Source: Ophryocystis elektroscirrha (Eukaryota > Apicomplexa > Conoidasida > Neogregarinorida > Ophryocystidae). From it: 64,000 nt of DNA. Numbering within the stretch: the first letter of the stretch is position 1; each line of letters opens with the position of its first letter. Positions 23,704 through 37,100 of this stretch are shown one piece after another. The notes beneath the pieces were generated by a model that had not been told where the DNA came from, did not search any database, and was given only the letters and a program-made list of their open reading frames with translations. The translations under genes were made by a program, and so were the position numbers. Where the stretch lies: positions 62,001 through 126,000 of the forward strand of contig JAQIFP010000005.1 in NCBI GenBank assembly GCA_030141585.1, given 5' to 3'.

Positions 23704-26700
23704 AAGAGTTATTGAGTTTTCATACAACATGTCTGCATACATATCAACGTATTTCATTTTTTCTTCTACTGTAAGCAAATAATTGTCATCTTGATTAACA
23801 TTTCCAACTGCATTTTCGCTTTTGGCTTTTAAATTGCTCTCGTAATCATTATCAATAATTTCTCCCCATAAGCTGTCATTAGATTTACCAATAAGTTGAG
23901 TCTTAGGTTTAACATTCCCGTTTACCTCGAAGTCAAAAGGATTTTTTACCAGAATGTCTATTTCAGGGGTTTTGGCAGTCGATATTAATTGACTTGCAAT
24001 GTTAGCAAAAGGAAAATATGCTTTGCTGATGCTGAGATTATCACTGTATTTCCATTTATCAAGACCGCGCTTGATCGATTTTGTATATACCTGAAATTCA
24101 AGGCAAATAAGAAATGCAGGAATATCAGTATCAGCTTTACAATATTACAAAACATTACCGTGTCTGAAACACAATTTAAATTCAGTTTTTTTTTAAATGT
24201 GCTCTTGAATTCCATTAACTTCTTACAACACTCTAAAAATCTTTTAATTTTAATTTTGACATCATTTTCTGGAATATCATTGAGATTTCGTGTGAAAATT
24301 GATTTTAAGTTAAAAGTATTTAGTTTTTGTAAACATAGATTTGACCAATTATTGAAATTAATAGGGACTAATTTATTTTTAAGCTCAGTACATACAAAAA
24401 TTTTGTACAATTCATCGTGAAATTGCCGTTTGGAACATCTATTAACAAAAATAAAACGCGGAACATATAGCTGCGCAGAGAGAGCATAGTTTTGGTATCT
24501 TTTGCGTCTTTGTGTATATGTTTCGGGAGAAGACTTTTTATAATATTTGAACTGTGTTATTTCAGGCTCTTTTAATTCTTCTGGATTTGCTAAAGAAGGC
24601 AGAACACAATATTTCATAGGCAGATATAACATTCGTTTCAAATGAGCTAAAAATTCTCCATCAGGAGTAAATTTTTGTAGCTTGGCTAATTGTACATTGA
24701 CATATGCTAATATATAGGCGTAGGGGTTGTAATTTTGATAAACTTGGGGAGCAAAATGCAAAGCTGCAGGATCAATATAATTGTACATCATATTATCTGG
24801 ATAACTCACGTTTTGCACTTGCGGAGATGATACTAATAAAGGATTATATGGAAACATGTTCTCTGAACATTATTTATCAAAGAAAAGAAACCTTACTAAA
24901 ATTCATGTGATTTGAATGCATAAGGACAGGGAGTGATGAAAGTGACTGAGTATTTACTTGACGCACATCTGTTTGTTGAGGGGCAACATAGGAATTAGTT
25001 TTTATATTTGGTAAATTAATACTTTCCTCTTTAACTCTGTTACTTTGCTCATTAGAATCTTTTTCTGGTTCAAATGTACCAGTTTTGTAAGATGAAGAAG
25101 ACATTTTTTTCAAAGTTGGATATGCAAATCCTTTTTGCTTGTAGAACATATCTGACTGTCCTATCATTTGAGAGTTTTTATCAGTAATAAGACCAGTTGA
25201 AGAATTTGCGACTATAGGTATAAATTTTCTATTCTCAATATTGACGCTATTAAATTGAGCATGTTTAGGTTGCATTGGATTAAATTGAGGGGATACAGTT
25301 TTAACTAGAAACTCTTTTGAGTTCATTTCATTAATTAAACTGCGAGACGGAAGAGCTTGAGAATTTTCGGTCAAATTAAATTCATTGGTCGTTTTATTAA
25401 ACTGATTATAGGAATTAGAATTATTGAATTGTTGGGGAATTTCAGGTTGGTTTTTTTTTTTTAAGAGTATTTGGTGAGGAACATTAACATTACTTTGTAA
25501 GAAACTGGATGAGCTTTTAGGAGAATATAAATTGGGTATTTTTAACAAATTATTTGAGTCAGCATTTCTAAAGTTATTTATATCATGATCAAACATTGAA
25601 AATTTTTGACTATTGTCCAATTTCACAGACTTCAATTTTGGAACTCCAAAAGCTAAATAATCCGATTGTTTGTCTTCAATTTCAATAGAAGAATCTGTTT
25701 GATTAAAATTATTGATACTTGACTTCCTAATATTCATGTTTCTATTGAGATCGTTGTAACTTTGAGAATATTTTAAACGATTATAACTGTTATTATTTTC
25801 TTGTAATATTTGGGCATGCTTTTCCATATTATAAAATGACGCACCCCCAGTATCAAGCTGTTTATATTTACCAAGCATCTTCATTTTGCTTGACTCATTG
25901 ATAAATTTTTCTGGATGTGAGTCTGGTTGAGATGATACTTGAGATTCAGAATAACGATTATGCGTTTGAAATCTCTGTGGTACACTATGAGGATTTGGTT
26001 TTGCAGCAATTTTATTTGAATAAAATTGCTGATCAAATTTAAAAGGTTGAGGGACTTTACTTGAAAATTCATCTTGCTGTTGCCGTGCTTGTTTGAATGG
26101 ATAGGGTTTACTGAAATTTTCTGAAATACTAAATATTTGATTTACAGGTTCATGATTTTGTAGCTTTACTGGCATATTATATAGTGTGTTCTGCATTGGT
26201 AGATTTTGATAATTTTGCTTAGCATACGCGAACTTTGAATCAACAGGATCTGGTATATATTTCATTTGTTTTGGTAATTGATTATATTGCTTTATGTTCT
26301 CGTTTTTGGCAAAATTTTTTGGTGATTTTGAAGTTCCTGGCTGTTTTGCGAATTTGTTAACATAAGAGATATAATTCATTTTATATATTTCGGGATCTAT
26401 ATGATTGTATTGAAGTGATCGACTGTTTTCTTGAATTAAATTGTTTTGCGGTATGTGTTGGTGGCAATTCTGATTTGGGTAAAACTGTTGAGATTCACGC
26501 ATTTTATTCAAATGTTGATTGGTTTGAAACTGAGGCTTTGATAGAGTTGGAGGTTTCATATTTAAAGAGTGCTGTATATTTTCCTGTCCATTTCTCAATT
26601 GATCGTTGTACTTAAGCTGCATTTGATTTTGCAAAATTGAATAATAAGTTCCCATTTTCTCCGAGTTAAAAGAACTTTGTTCATTCGGTTGGTTGTAAAC

Positions 26701-26778
26701 CGTTTCGGGATGCTTAAGGAATGTATATTTTCCTTGCATTGGATTATTATTATTATTACTGTTATTATTATTTTGCAT
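23704..26778 (-). CDS. Asn/Gln-rich protein, probable N-terminal part of the TAF1 gene
   Basis: Exon 26778-24894 codes about 630 residues rich in Asn, Gln, Ser and Lys with no fold. A donor (A|gtaagg) and a TTCAG acceptor remove about 32 bp and keep frame with the next exon (from about 24860), which is less biased (ILAYVNVQLAKLQKF, YVPRFIFVNRCSKRQF) and of unknown family. A further intron near 24160-24095 leads to KAYFPFANIASQL and SLWGEIIDNDYE, the latter like the W..dIIwD motif of TAF1. The exon ends at about 23706 with a GTAAGA donor whose phase fits the first TAF1-core exon. If all junctions are used, the TAF1 protein gains a very long disordered N-terminus; otherwise this is a separate gene. 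Start ATG at 26778. Confidence 0.65.
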
Positions 26779-27026
26779 AGTCAAATTCTCTTAAAATAAT
26801 TGAACCCCAGTTTTTTTGTTTAATTAATATAAACACTAAAAAAAAAAGGTCGTATTTACAATAAACATTATTTATACAAGATGCAGCTTTTATACGGTCT
26901 GATGACTGGTGAGCATATGAGTTTCACATTATACTAAAAATGCTATAAATATCTATAAACTACGTAATTATAAAGTAGAATCATGCTTGATTAACTATTT
27001 GAAGCTATTTTAACTTTTTGATTACA

Positions 27027-28616
27027 ATGGATATACATGACGATAAGTCGAGCTGTGATGTAATAGATTATTTAACTTCCAATACTTTAAATCAATCAAA
27101 TATCCATGAACCTAAACATGATCAGATCTCAACAAACATGTGCTACGAAAATTTTGACATTAAACCACAATTTCAAAAAGACACCTTGGAATTTATACGA
27201 AATCTTGAACGAGAATTTCAGCTTTACAATCCAGATGAAAATAAGAATCAAAATGATTCCCCGGACTCTTTAAGCAACGATTTAGGATTTGAGCACAAAA
27301 GCATGCTGGTCGATGAAAAAATTTCAGCGAATGTTGCATCTGATGGTCAAGAAAATAACGATTTATGTATTTATAATTCAAATGAAACTGTTTCTCAATT
27401 GAATGATATACTGAAAAATATAGATTTTACTTTAGCTGATAATTCACTCAAAAAAATAAATAGTTCAGAATATATTGAAGATGAGAATTCTAACGAGCTT
27501 GGCCGATCATCAAATTACAATAGAATTTCTTTTTTAGATAATTATTCGATTTCAAGTGTACTTCCACCTTTTAAAAAACAAGTACAAACCAGCATATATA
27601 CATCTTCAATTGAAAATATAGATGCACAGTCAAAATTGGATAATAGTCTTTCTTTTTATGATAAATACGATATTACGACTGCTAAGGACACTAAAACTGA
27701 ATTAGCTCCTTCTAATTTAATAAGCGAAAAATTCCAAACGAAAATGAACAATGAACCAAAAGATATGAATTTTTCTGAAGAATTCAATTCTAATGAACTT
27801 GACTTGAAAGTCGATACGGACGTTCTTAACAACTCTAATAAAGATAACAGTCTAACAAATCAAATAGAAAATTTTGTATATAATACCAAACAAGTCAGTA
27901 TGTCATATGAAAGTGACTTAAAGCAATTGATGAGTAAGCTGAAAGGCTCTAATAAGTACTTTTTTGCTAATCAAGAAAACCTAAGCACGACTGATCCAGA
28001 AATAGTTTACAAAAGCATGGACGATGATCTTATAGGAGAAACGAAACTCTTGCAAAAAATAGAATTTCTCGAAAATATGATGAAAGAGACCAACAGCTTA
28101 CTTTCTGTATGTTTCTAAATCAATGTTCTTCATAAATAGTTAAATGAAGATTTCCTACAAGCCAAAATGCTACAAAACAAAAATTGTGGAGCATCAATTC
28201 CTAGTAATAATGACTTTTTATCAGTTGAACATAAAATTTCAAAAGGTAAATTAATTAGATTACACAATTGGAATTGCATGTTTTAAATGCAATAATCACA
28301 GTTGATGGACTGAAGTATAAAGATTGCAATTGGCTTCAAGTCTTACCTAAAGTCTCCGCTACAGCAGAAGAGATTTTTTCTAAAATTTCTAAAAATGCCT
28401 GGGGAATTCCTTTAACAATAATCGTAGAAAATTTGATCCACGAGAAAACTAAGGTATTGCTGAAAAATCTATACAAAATTTATTCTATAGTTAAATTCCG
28501 ACGAGAAAATTACGAAACCCATAATTTCTTCCGAAAATTTTGAGATTGATAGGTATTTATATATTTTTAATCTTTTGATTAGTGAAAATTCAATATTCAT
28601 TTCTTTCGAAGATTGA
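27027..28616 (+). CDS. Acidic, partly coiled-coil protein, unknown
   Basis: Five exons, 27027-28106, 28140-28245, 28302-28453, 28491-28552 and 28583-28616, join in phase to 477 residues. The first 340 residues are Asn/Asp/Ser-rich and probably disordered. A heptad-like helix follows (LLQKIEFLENMMKET). The compact end includes DGLKYKDCNWLQVLPKVS and AWGIPLTIIVENLIHE, which look globular. Introns are 33, 56, 37 and 30 bp. It lies 250 bp downstream of, and divergent from, the TAF1 transcript, and 450 bp before RFC1. I do not recognise the family. Confidence 0.68.
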
Positions 28617-29070
28617 TAACTGGGCTTGTTGTTTCAGTATTTTGGTTTTTTTAGTCTAAAAACACAAAACTTGACTAAAATTATTATCTGAAATTATTTG
28701 TTAAAATTTAATTAAAAGGAAATTATTCGTTTTTTATTTAATTTTGCGGGAAATATTTTGTGTATGCATGGATAATTGAAACATTGTCTATATATAAATT
28801 AATATGGTTTTTTTTTTTTAAAATTATAACTAATTATTTATTATGTACGATTTAATTCGAAAAATAAATTTTCTTAAAAAAAAAAGTATCCCTATAAAAT
28901 GTTACAATAATAAGATATTATCTTTTACGTTGCTAAACTGATTAGATTATAACAAATAAATAAAGCTAGTTTGAATCGAATTCTTATTTATGAATAGCTT
29001 TTCTATTTGAAGTTATATTTTTAAAATGTATTGTTGATTTGTCCAAATTTTTTCTAGGTCTCAAAATAAC
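28617..29070. other. Intergenic stretch
   Basis: About 450 bp of AT-rich sequence between two plus-strand genes, with A and T homopolymers. I see no reading frame with splice support, RNA gene or repeat. A CTAG just before 29058 could be an acceptor of an untranslated first exon of RFC1. Confidence 0.5.
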
Positions 29071-32000
29071 ATGTTTTCAAAGGGTCTAGATAATTGGATA
29101 AAACGTAAGACTTTCAATACTCCTGATTTGAGTCCATCTAATTCAACTGTCAAAGAAAACTCATCAAAAACTACACCATTACATCCTGAGTCAGACAAAC
29201 TGTAACAAGAATAGTTTTTATTGTTTTTAGTTATAAAAATTCTCATGAAAACATTGATCAAGATTTTGACTTCAAAGTATCACCGAAACCAAAGAAATCA
29301 AAAACTGTAAAAAATCTTTCATGTAAGAATAACTATTTAACTTTTTTTTTTAATACATATATTTAAAAATCATTGATACAAGTAATATTTGTACAACTTT
29401 ATTTATACATTTTATTAATATTTTAGGTGAAGATAGTGAGATGAATCAAAGGCCCAAGAAAAAAATGAAAAAACCTAAAACCGATGATTGTATTAGCCCT
29501 ACTATTGACTCTGAAAATGAAAATAAGCTGACATTAACTGGAAAAAAATGCGTATTAACTGGATTATTTGAAAGTTGTACTAAAGAAGAAATGATGGATC
29601 ACATAAAAAAAGTATTGAGTTGATAAGTTTATGGCCTTACAGTTAGGTGGAACTTGTACAACAGCTGTGAGTGGTCTCACCGATTATCTCATAACTGGGA
29701 AAATATTAGAAGATAATCGGCCTATTGAAGACGGCCGTAAATATAAAAAAGCAATTCAGCTTCAAAAAGAAGGGGGACGACGAAGTAAAATAATAGAAAT
29801 TGTGAATGAAGCGGATTTCTTAAAACTATACCCTACAATTTTAACAATGCTCAACAATCCTCAGTTGAATGCTGAAAACGAGACAAATAAATCTAAGAAT
29901 GAAATTCTAAAAAGTGAAGAAATGAAACCGACAAAATCAGTTTTTAAAATTATCAAGTCGGAAGAAATCCAAAAAGAATCACACCAATCAAATGACATTA
30001 ATATGTGGATAAATAAATGGAAACCATCAGACATAAGTCAAATAATTGGAAATGATGACATTGTGAAAAAACTTATATATTATTTGGAAAATTGGCACGA
30101 TTTATGTATCCTCAAAAAACCAAGCCATTTTCCAAAGACTACAAAATCAAGCCGCTACACAGAAACAGAAAAAGTAAAAAATATGAAATGAACATTGCTT
30201 CATTCAAGGCGCATATAAAATTAACGTTTTCATGTATAATTTTGTCTTTCAGGTTAATTCTAAAGCTGTTCTACTTAGTGGGCCTCCCGGTATAGGGAAA
30301 ACTACAACTGCAAAACTCTGTGCATCGCATTGCAATTACAATATTATAGAATTTAATGCTTCCGACGACAGAGGAAATTCAGTGATTAAAAGTAAGAAAT
30401 CAACGATAAATTTTAGCTTATGTTTATTTTGTAACAAGTTATAAATTAATATTTTGTTAGTTATAAGTGATATGACAAATGGAGGATGTTCTCTTGATTC
30501 CTTCGTGGATAGCCAAAAATCTTGTAAAAAATCTTTAATAATAATGGATGAAATGGATGGACTTTCTAAAGGAGACCGTGGAGGTGTAGCGGCTTTAATC
30601 AAATTAATTGAAACCACTCGGTGTCCTGTTGTTTGTATTTGTAATGATCGATACAATCCTAAAGTAATAGTGCAGCTGTTTTTATGAATTTAGCTTAGGA
30701 GTTTGGTAAATAAGTGTTATGATTTACAATGCCGAAGACCGTCTAAATCTTTGATATCCAAGTACTTATATTCGATGCTTCAAAAGTAAAAAATTTTTTT
30801 TTTTAATTATTCGCAGAGAAAATATTGCAGCTGAATATAACGCAATAGAATTAATTAGTGAGCGTTCAGGCAATGATTTGAGACAAATCATAAATTTTCT
30901 TCAAATACTTTCACAAAATAAGACTGCAATAACGTATGAATTAGCAAAGCAGGAATTAAATAAAAGCTTGAAAGATCTACAGGTAAAAAATTTATAATTA
31001 ATATATGACAAATATTTAATTTTTTATTTACAAGGTCATGGACACCGCATTTGATGTTGTTCGAAAATTGCTTAATCAAAATAAAAGCTCAGAAATGTCT
31101 TTTAATGATATGCTGTATGGATACTTTACGGACTATGATTTAATACCACTGATGGTAGCCGAAAATTACTTAATGTCTTATCATAATCGAGTCAAAACAC
31201 AACAAAACAATAAAGACCTGTTTGCACCGATTGTTGAGGCATCCAGATGTATATCTTTTTCAGACATCTTGAATCGGAAATGCCGAAAAGATGGACACTG
31301 GTCTTTACTTAGTGATATAGGGTTATATAGTGTCTTGATTCCTTCAAAAACATTATCTGGGTTTATACCATACCCTGCTTTTCCCGCATGGTTGGGAAAA
31401 AATTCAACTACATCCAAAAACAAGTAAAATTTAATTTCAATAATCCTAATATAAAATGAATTTCGTTTAACAATGGAACTTGTTAAAAAAACTTGTACGT
31501 TCTTCAGACGTCTGTTATATGAACTCCAAATAAATATGACAAAAACATCTTCAATATCCCCGAGCGCTATGCAACTTAGCGGTTATCTTGATCTTATTCA
31601 TTTAAAGGTGACTACAAACTTGCTAATATATGTTTAAATAGACTTGCAATTTACTTCTCGAACCAACACAAGAAAAACTCCAGGATAATATTCAGCGTGC
31701 CGTTGATATTTTATTTTTTTATAAATTAACTAAGGAGCATTTTTCAGACTACCTACCGTCATTAAAATTCAAATCACAGGTAAATTTTAGTCTGAATTAT
31801 ATATTTTATTTAGAATAACTTATATGAAAAAGTTGACAGTCGTATCAAACGAACTTTCACAACTGCATTGAACGCCAAAAAAACAAACCAATTTTCATTA
31901 AAAAAGTCTAAATTTGAAAATGGTGCAAAAAATAGTGTTGAAGACATAATGGATCATCACGCTCCAATTAAAGAACCAGTTGAAGCTACGGAATCCACAG

Positions 32001-32074
32001 ATGAGGAGTCTTCAAATGTAGATCATCTTATAAAAGTTCGAAAACCTAGAATTAAAAAAAGCCAAAAGAAGTAA
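29071..32074 (+). CDS. RFC1: RFC1, large subunit of the replication clamp loader
   Basis: ATPase that opens PCNA with RFC2-5. From the ATG at 29071, exons give a Lys-rich N-terminus, a BRCT domain (KCVLTGLFES, then LGGTCTTAVSGLTDYLI, split by a 31-bp intron), RFC boxes WINKWKPSDISQIIGND, Walker A LLSGPPGIGKTTTAKLC, EFNASDDRGN, and Walker B SLIIMDEMDGLSKGDRGG followed by CPVVCICNDRY. The C-terminal collar region has AFDVVRKLLNQ and ASRCISFSDILNRK, and the end is Lys-rich. At least ten exons are needed. The N-terminus is much shorter than in human RFC1 (1148 residues) but the functional domains are all there. About 150 bp separate it from the next gene. Confidence 0.93.
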
Positions 32075-32222
32075 ATCATAAGTTTAAAGTAGCAAAATTT
32101 TCTTTTTGATTTTTCTCACGTTAATAATAAAAGATGCAAATTTACAATCATAATGCATGCACAGTAAATTTTTTTTTTGAAATTTTTTGAGAAAAGAAAA
32201 TTTCCTTGTTAGTTTTAAAGTA

Positions 32223-34041
32223 ATGCTGATAGAAGAACCAATCAAAGCTCTATCCACAGAAGGTTCATACAATGATAATGATACAGAAATATTCTCAAAA
32301 GAAAGTTTGGCGAAAAAAAATGCTGATGAATTAATTACATTAGATGATATTCCCAATTGTGAAATTAAAGAATTTATCATAAACTTACTTAAAGAAATAG
32401 GAAAAAATGAAAATGATGCAGTTGATATATTGAAAAAAATAGTTTTAGATAATTGGATTCAAGACTTCACTAGCTTAAATAAGTTTTCAGAGTCTGAATG
32501 GATTAAATTTGGCATCCCGAAATATTTAGTTTTTATCATGCAAAAACAACTTAGTAAAATAGAAAAACAAAAATTTAATCAACTATACACGAAAAACCAG
32601 AATAACCCTGTAGCAGATATTATACACGCATTTTGTTTAAAAAACAACCTTAGTGAAGATATGGAGCAGAACATGGTAGAAAGGTAGCATAAATTAGCGA
32701 CTTAAACATATATAATCATATCAGACTTATTGAAATGCATTGGTTTGAGTCTATAGAAGCTCTTGCATCTTTAACAAAAGAGCAGTATAATCTGTTAGCT
32801 CTTCCCAGTAATATTTCAAACGCATTTTATGATTTTTTGAAGTTGTACGAAAAAAGGTCATCAGTAAGAAATGTTTAATATTAGCTCTAATTAGATAGAA
32901 GAATTATTTTTTTCACTGAACAATAGTTTGAAAAAACCAAAAGAACAAATAGAAAATATAATAGTAATTTTGAAACAAAACAACATTAAAACAATAGGTG
33001 AATAGTTGAAATCAAAAATTGTATGCGTTTTAGATCAGTTTAGGCAATTAAGTAGTGAACAGTGGCTTGATTACAATTTACCGCTATATCTGTACAAGGC
33101 TGCTCAAGATCAAATAAACGAGCAAGATTTTGAGGCATGGGTAATAAATGGAAAAACAAAAAGCGGAATTTCTCAAGTCCGGATTATTCGATCATATGAA
33201 GAATTTGAATCACAATTAATCAATGCAGAATCGTTGATTCGAAAAGTTGGACAAAAAATTGGTAGACCTATAGAAGAAATTGAGGCAATTGTTGACCGGT
33301 ATCTAAGTTTTATATATAGCGCTTTTTAGAATTGTCCACAAAAACTGGTTGAGTTCAATATGTAAGTCTTTTTTAAATAAGAAGTATAAGAAAAGACCTG
33401 CACTGTAAAATCAATTATTGAATTTCAGTCGCTTTGATGAAATTGAAAACTGAAGATTGGCAAGAAATGTCTGTTCCGAAAGTATTTGTAATTGAATTGA
33501 AAAATTCTTTACAAAACGGAGATGATTTAGAATTAAACTTTGGTATAACAAAATCAAATTTAAATACATTGTAGTACAATTTGTTCCACCAGATCCAAAT
33601 TTGTTTCCCGCAGACGTTTCAGTTGCAATCAGTCGTTTAGAAAAAGAGGTAGAATTATTTTAATCTTCCAGCTTGACTCAGGTTCCAGTATCAGAATTTC
33701 CTAAAGTTATAAGTTCTTTCACAAGGCTTTTTGAAACATTACTATGTGAACCTCAGAGCGCAAATAAAAGAGTTATTCGAAAAAATAATAGTTTCTTTGA
33801 ACAGAGAGCGCTACCCTACAAAAATACAAAGTTATTGCTTGATTCAGTATTTCTCACTATTTACAACTTTTTATAGGTTGGCTATGTTGAATGTTCGAAC
33901 GTTTATATTCTTCCAATCATATATATAACTTTAATCACAACTGCACATGCAGCTTTTGCGAAACTGGCAAAAACGTATGATGAAAAGCATCGAAAAACTT
34001 CAAAATCAAACTTCTTTTTTATGCATAGATTTTCCAAGTAA
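32223..34041 (+). CDS. Protein with four related helical repeats and a C-terminal PUB-like domain
   Basis: Exons starting at 32223 join in phase: 32223-32682, about 32724-32861, 32892-33000, 33038-33299, then about 33332-33361, 33429-33541, 33573-33648, 33682-33844 and 33877-34041. Four related units appear: LDNWIQDFTSLNKFSESEW with FGIPKYL; MHWFESIEALASLTKEQY with LALPSNI; NNIKTIDQFRQLSSEQW with YNLPLYL; and KNWLSSIFALMKLKTEDW with MSVPKVF. Each is preceded by an acidic helical segment. The C-terminal part reads ANKRVIRKNNSFFEQR, then LLLDSVGYVECSNVYILP, resembling the PUB domain that binds p97/VCP tails. Start ATG at 32223. Repeat and PUB calls come from pattern comparison by eye. Confidence 0.65.
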
Positions 34042-34156
34042 ATTAGATTGAGTGTGAATTTTTTAAATCAAATTTTAAATGCTAACAAAGTTAAAGTTAA
34101 ATAAAAAACTAGTAATAAAACATTTTACTGCAAATATTCTGCGCTACAAATTTTTA

Positions 34157-37100
34157 TTAAGGCAATGTCTTTGTTTTATCAAAACAAGTTACTTTCATAC
34201 AAGGTTTACACATGAAAAAATTTGAGTTCTCTAAAGTCCAGTTATCTTCTGATAAACCTTTTTGTATTTCAGTGTTTTCTGCACTATGGACAACGGGTTT
34301 AAAAGGAATCTTGACGTTATAAGAAATGTTTTCTACAATTTTTGGATTTGATACAATAGACTTTTTAATATGCGTTGGTACGTGAGAATGCGTTTTCTTC
34401 AATCGTCTTTGTATATCATTATATATACTGTCATATAATCGAGAGTTTGACGGTAACGAACAGTATTCTTGTGAAACGTCACATGATGCTTGTTTTCCAT
34501 AAAAATACATGTTTTTGGTTTCGGATGATCTTACTTGTATGGATTTCGGAATTATTGCATTTTTGAAATTCACTGATTCCGTTTGTAAACTAGATAAAAC
34601 TTTGATTTCTGATATTATGCAGTTTTCAATATTATGGTTCTGAAAGCTGCTGGATTCTTCTTCATAAATTGAATAGTTCTCGTTGCTTTGCTTTTTATTT
34701 GTTGGTCGATTTAGCGTTGTATCCAAATTTTTTGTCAAAACCGCTTCAATTGAACTTAAATTATTTGTAGGAGTTTTTTCAAGCATTATAGTATCATTTT
34801 TCTCGATCTTTTTTGATTCTAAAACTTTAGCATCAACAATTTTGGAATGCTGTTCAGCTACATTAGCTTCTTCAAATTTATTAATTTTCTGTTCCGATTG
34901 AGAACATTCATTTTCACTAACAAAACTTTCAATTGATTTGGGAGGAATCTCGAACTTAACTGAAGTACTTGATGAAGATTTTGGGTTTATTTTATTTATA
35001 AATGATTTCCCAAGCTTTTCAATCAAATCAGAAGGCTCGAGTATTTTTGTGTTGATGTTTGAACTACTTGTTTTTTTGACCAGTAAAAAAGTTAAGTATT
35101 CTTTCATTAACTGATCTAAATATTCGTTCATAATACCCTCAGCTAAATTGTTTTTTAAAATAGACTCCAGTTGTTTATCTATAAGTTTCTTCAATAAAAT
35201 TTCTAAATTTGCCGATAATTCTGCGCTACCAAGAGTTTCACTGACTTTTTTAGACTGCAAATTTGCATATCCAGTTTTTTCCTTCTCCAATGTGTCTATG
35301 TCTGACTTAATCGATTTAAGAAAATCTAATGAGTCTGCAACTAATTGTTTCGTTGAAGAGGTTGAGCTTGTTACACTTTCCACTGAGGAACTTTCCACAG
35401 AATTACATGGAAGCATATCATAAACTGGAGTTCCAATGTTGTCTTCAACATTTTTAGATTTAAATGGAGAAAGCAAATTTACATCAGTTTTTAATTTTCT
35501 GAAAGGGGCGTTTGGAAGTAATAAATCTGATACTGGACTTATTGAGTTTGAGCGAATCTTGTAATTCGATGGGCTACGATTTCGGAATAAATTTTTTTTG
35601 GCTGTATTAATTAAATTACTATCCATGCTGATACTTGAATCAGCGCTAAATTCATCATCTGAATTTGAAATATCAAACACTGAAACTTTTTTATTCACTT
35701 GCATTTCTATCGAATTTCTTTTGGTAAATCCAGTAGATTCCTTGTTGTCGGCTGAACCTTTTTTTATCAAATTTTCGTCGTTTTGCTGAGAGTTTTCTTG
35801 AAGATCAAGATGCAGCTCAACTTGCGCAAGGTTTGAGTCTACCATTTTTAAGCCCTCCATAAGAGGCGATTTACAACTATCATCAGCCAAACTTTCATTA
35901 AAATTGTTATAGAAATTTGGAGCTTTTTCGCTGGATTCAAATTTATCATTAGAGATATTCAACGCTATTCTGTTATCAGCTTCAGTTTCTTGAATTAGAC
36001 ACAAAGCTTCTTCCGGTTTATTATTTTCAAGAACTTCAGATTTTCCACCGCTCATGTCCTGTTCAAGTTTCTTGTCACCGTCAAGATCATTTTCGCTTAA
36101 TTCTATTTCTTTTTCAAATTTTGAAGCAACAACGGATTTTTCTAAGTCATTTGATTGGTTCAATAAATTAATTTCAAGACTTGCAGTTTCATGATTCGCA
36201 CTTTCAAATACACAAATATCGTATAATGTATCATTTTGTGGATTGCAATCGACCGCTGTGACATCTGTAGAATGTTTACTAGCTTTAGCATCAAGCATTC
36301 CAATATCTTCAAAAGCCGTATTTTGAGTTTTCATTGTGTCTTCACTTAAATCATTTGCATTTAAATCTTTTGAATTTAAAGACTTTTTAGTTAAAACTAA
36401 ATCACTTGGTGAAGCGTCAATTATATTTGAATTGTTTATGTTTGAGTCTAGAACGGACTCTTCAGTAGACGATAAAACATTGCATGGAACAATACTTGTT
36501 TTTTTCAACAATATTGAATGCACTTCACCACATTTAACTGCTTGATTTGCAGAATCTCTGTCATACATTAAAAGTGATTTTACTGATCTTAGATCATCAT
36601 CAGCTTTTAATGAATTCGAATATAGAACATCAATAGTCTTTGCTTGCTTTAGTATTTGCGTTGTTGCTTCAAGTTTTTGCGGTGTTGCTTCAANNNNNNN
36701 NNNNNNNNNNNNNNNNNNNNNNNNNNNNNNNNNNNNNNNNNNNNNNNNNNNNNNNNNNNNNNNNNNNNNNNNNNNNNNNNNNNNNNNNNNNNNTGTTGCT
36801 TCAAGTTTTTGCGGTGTTGCTTCAAATTCTTGAGGTGAAATGTTATTTTGCATTTCATCAGCAGCAACACAATGTAAATTATTTGCTTGAATTTCGAAAC
36901 CAACTGATGAAGGAGCGTTAATTTGCAACGCATCTTCAAGGGATTTATTTTCTAATGTTTTCAGCGAAACTTCAGCATTTTCCTCTTTAGAATCAGAAAT
37001 GTCAGTGCATTCCTTTGGATTATTACAAGAATCATCAAAACTAGACAATGAAATCATACGTGATGGTTGACGAACTTTTCCATTGCAACATAAAAATTGA

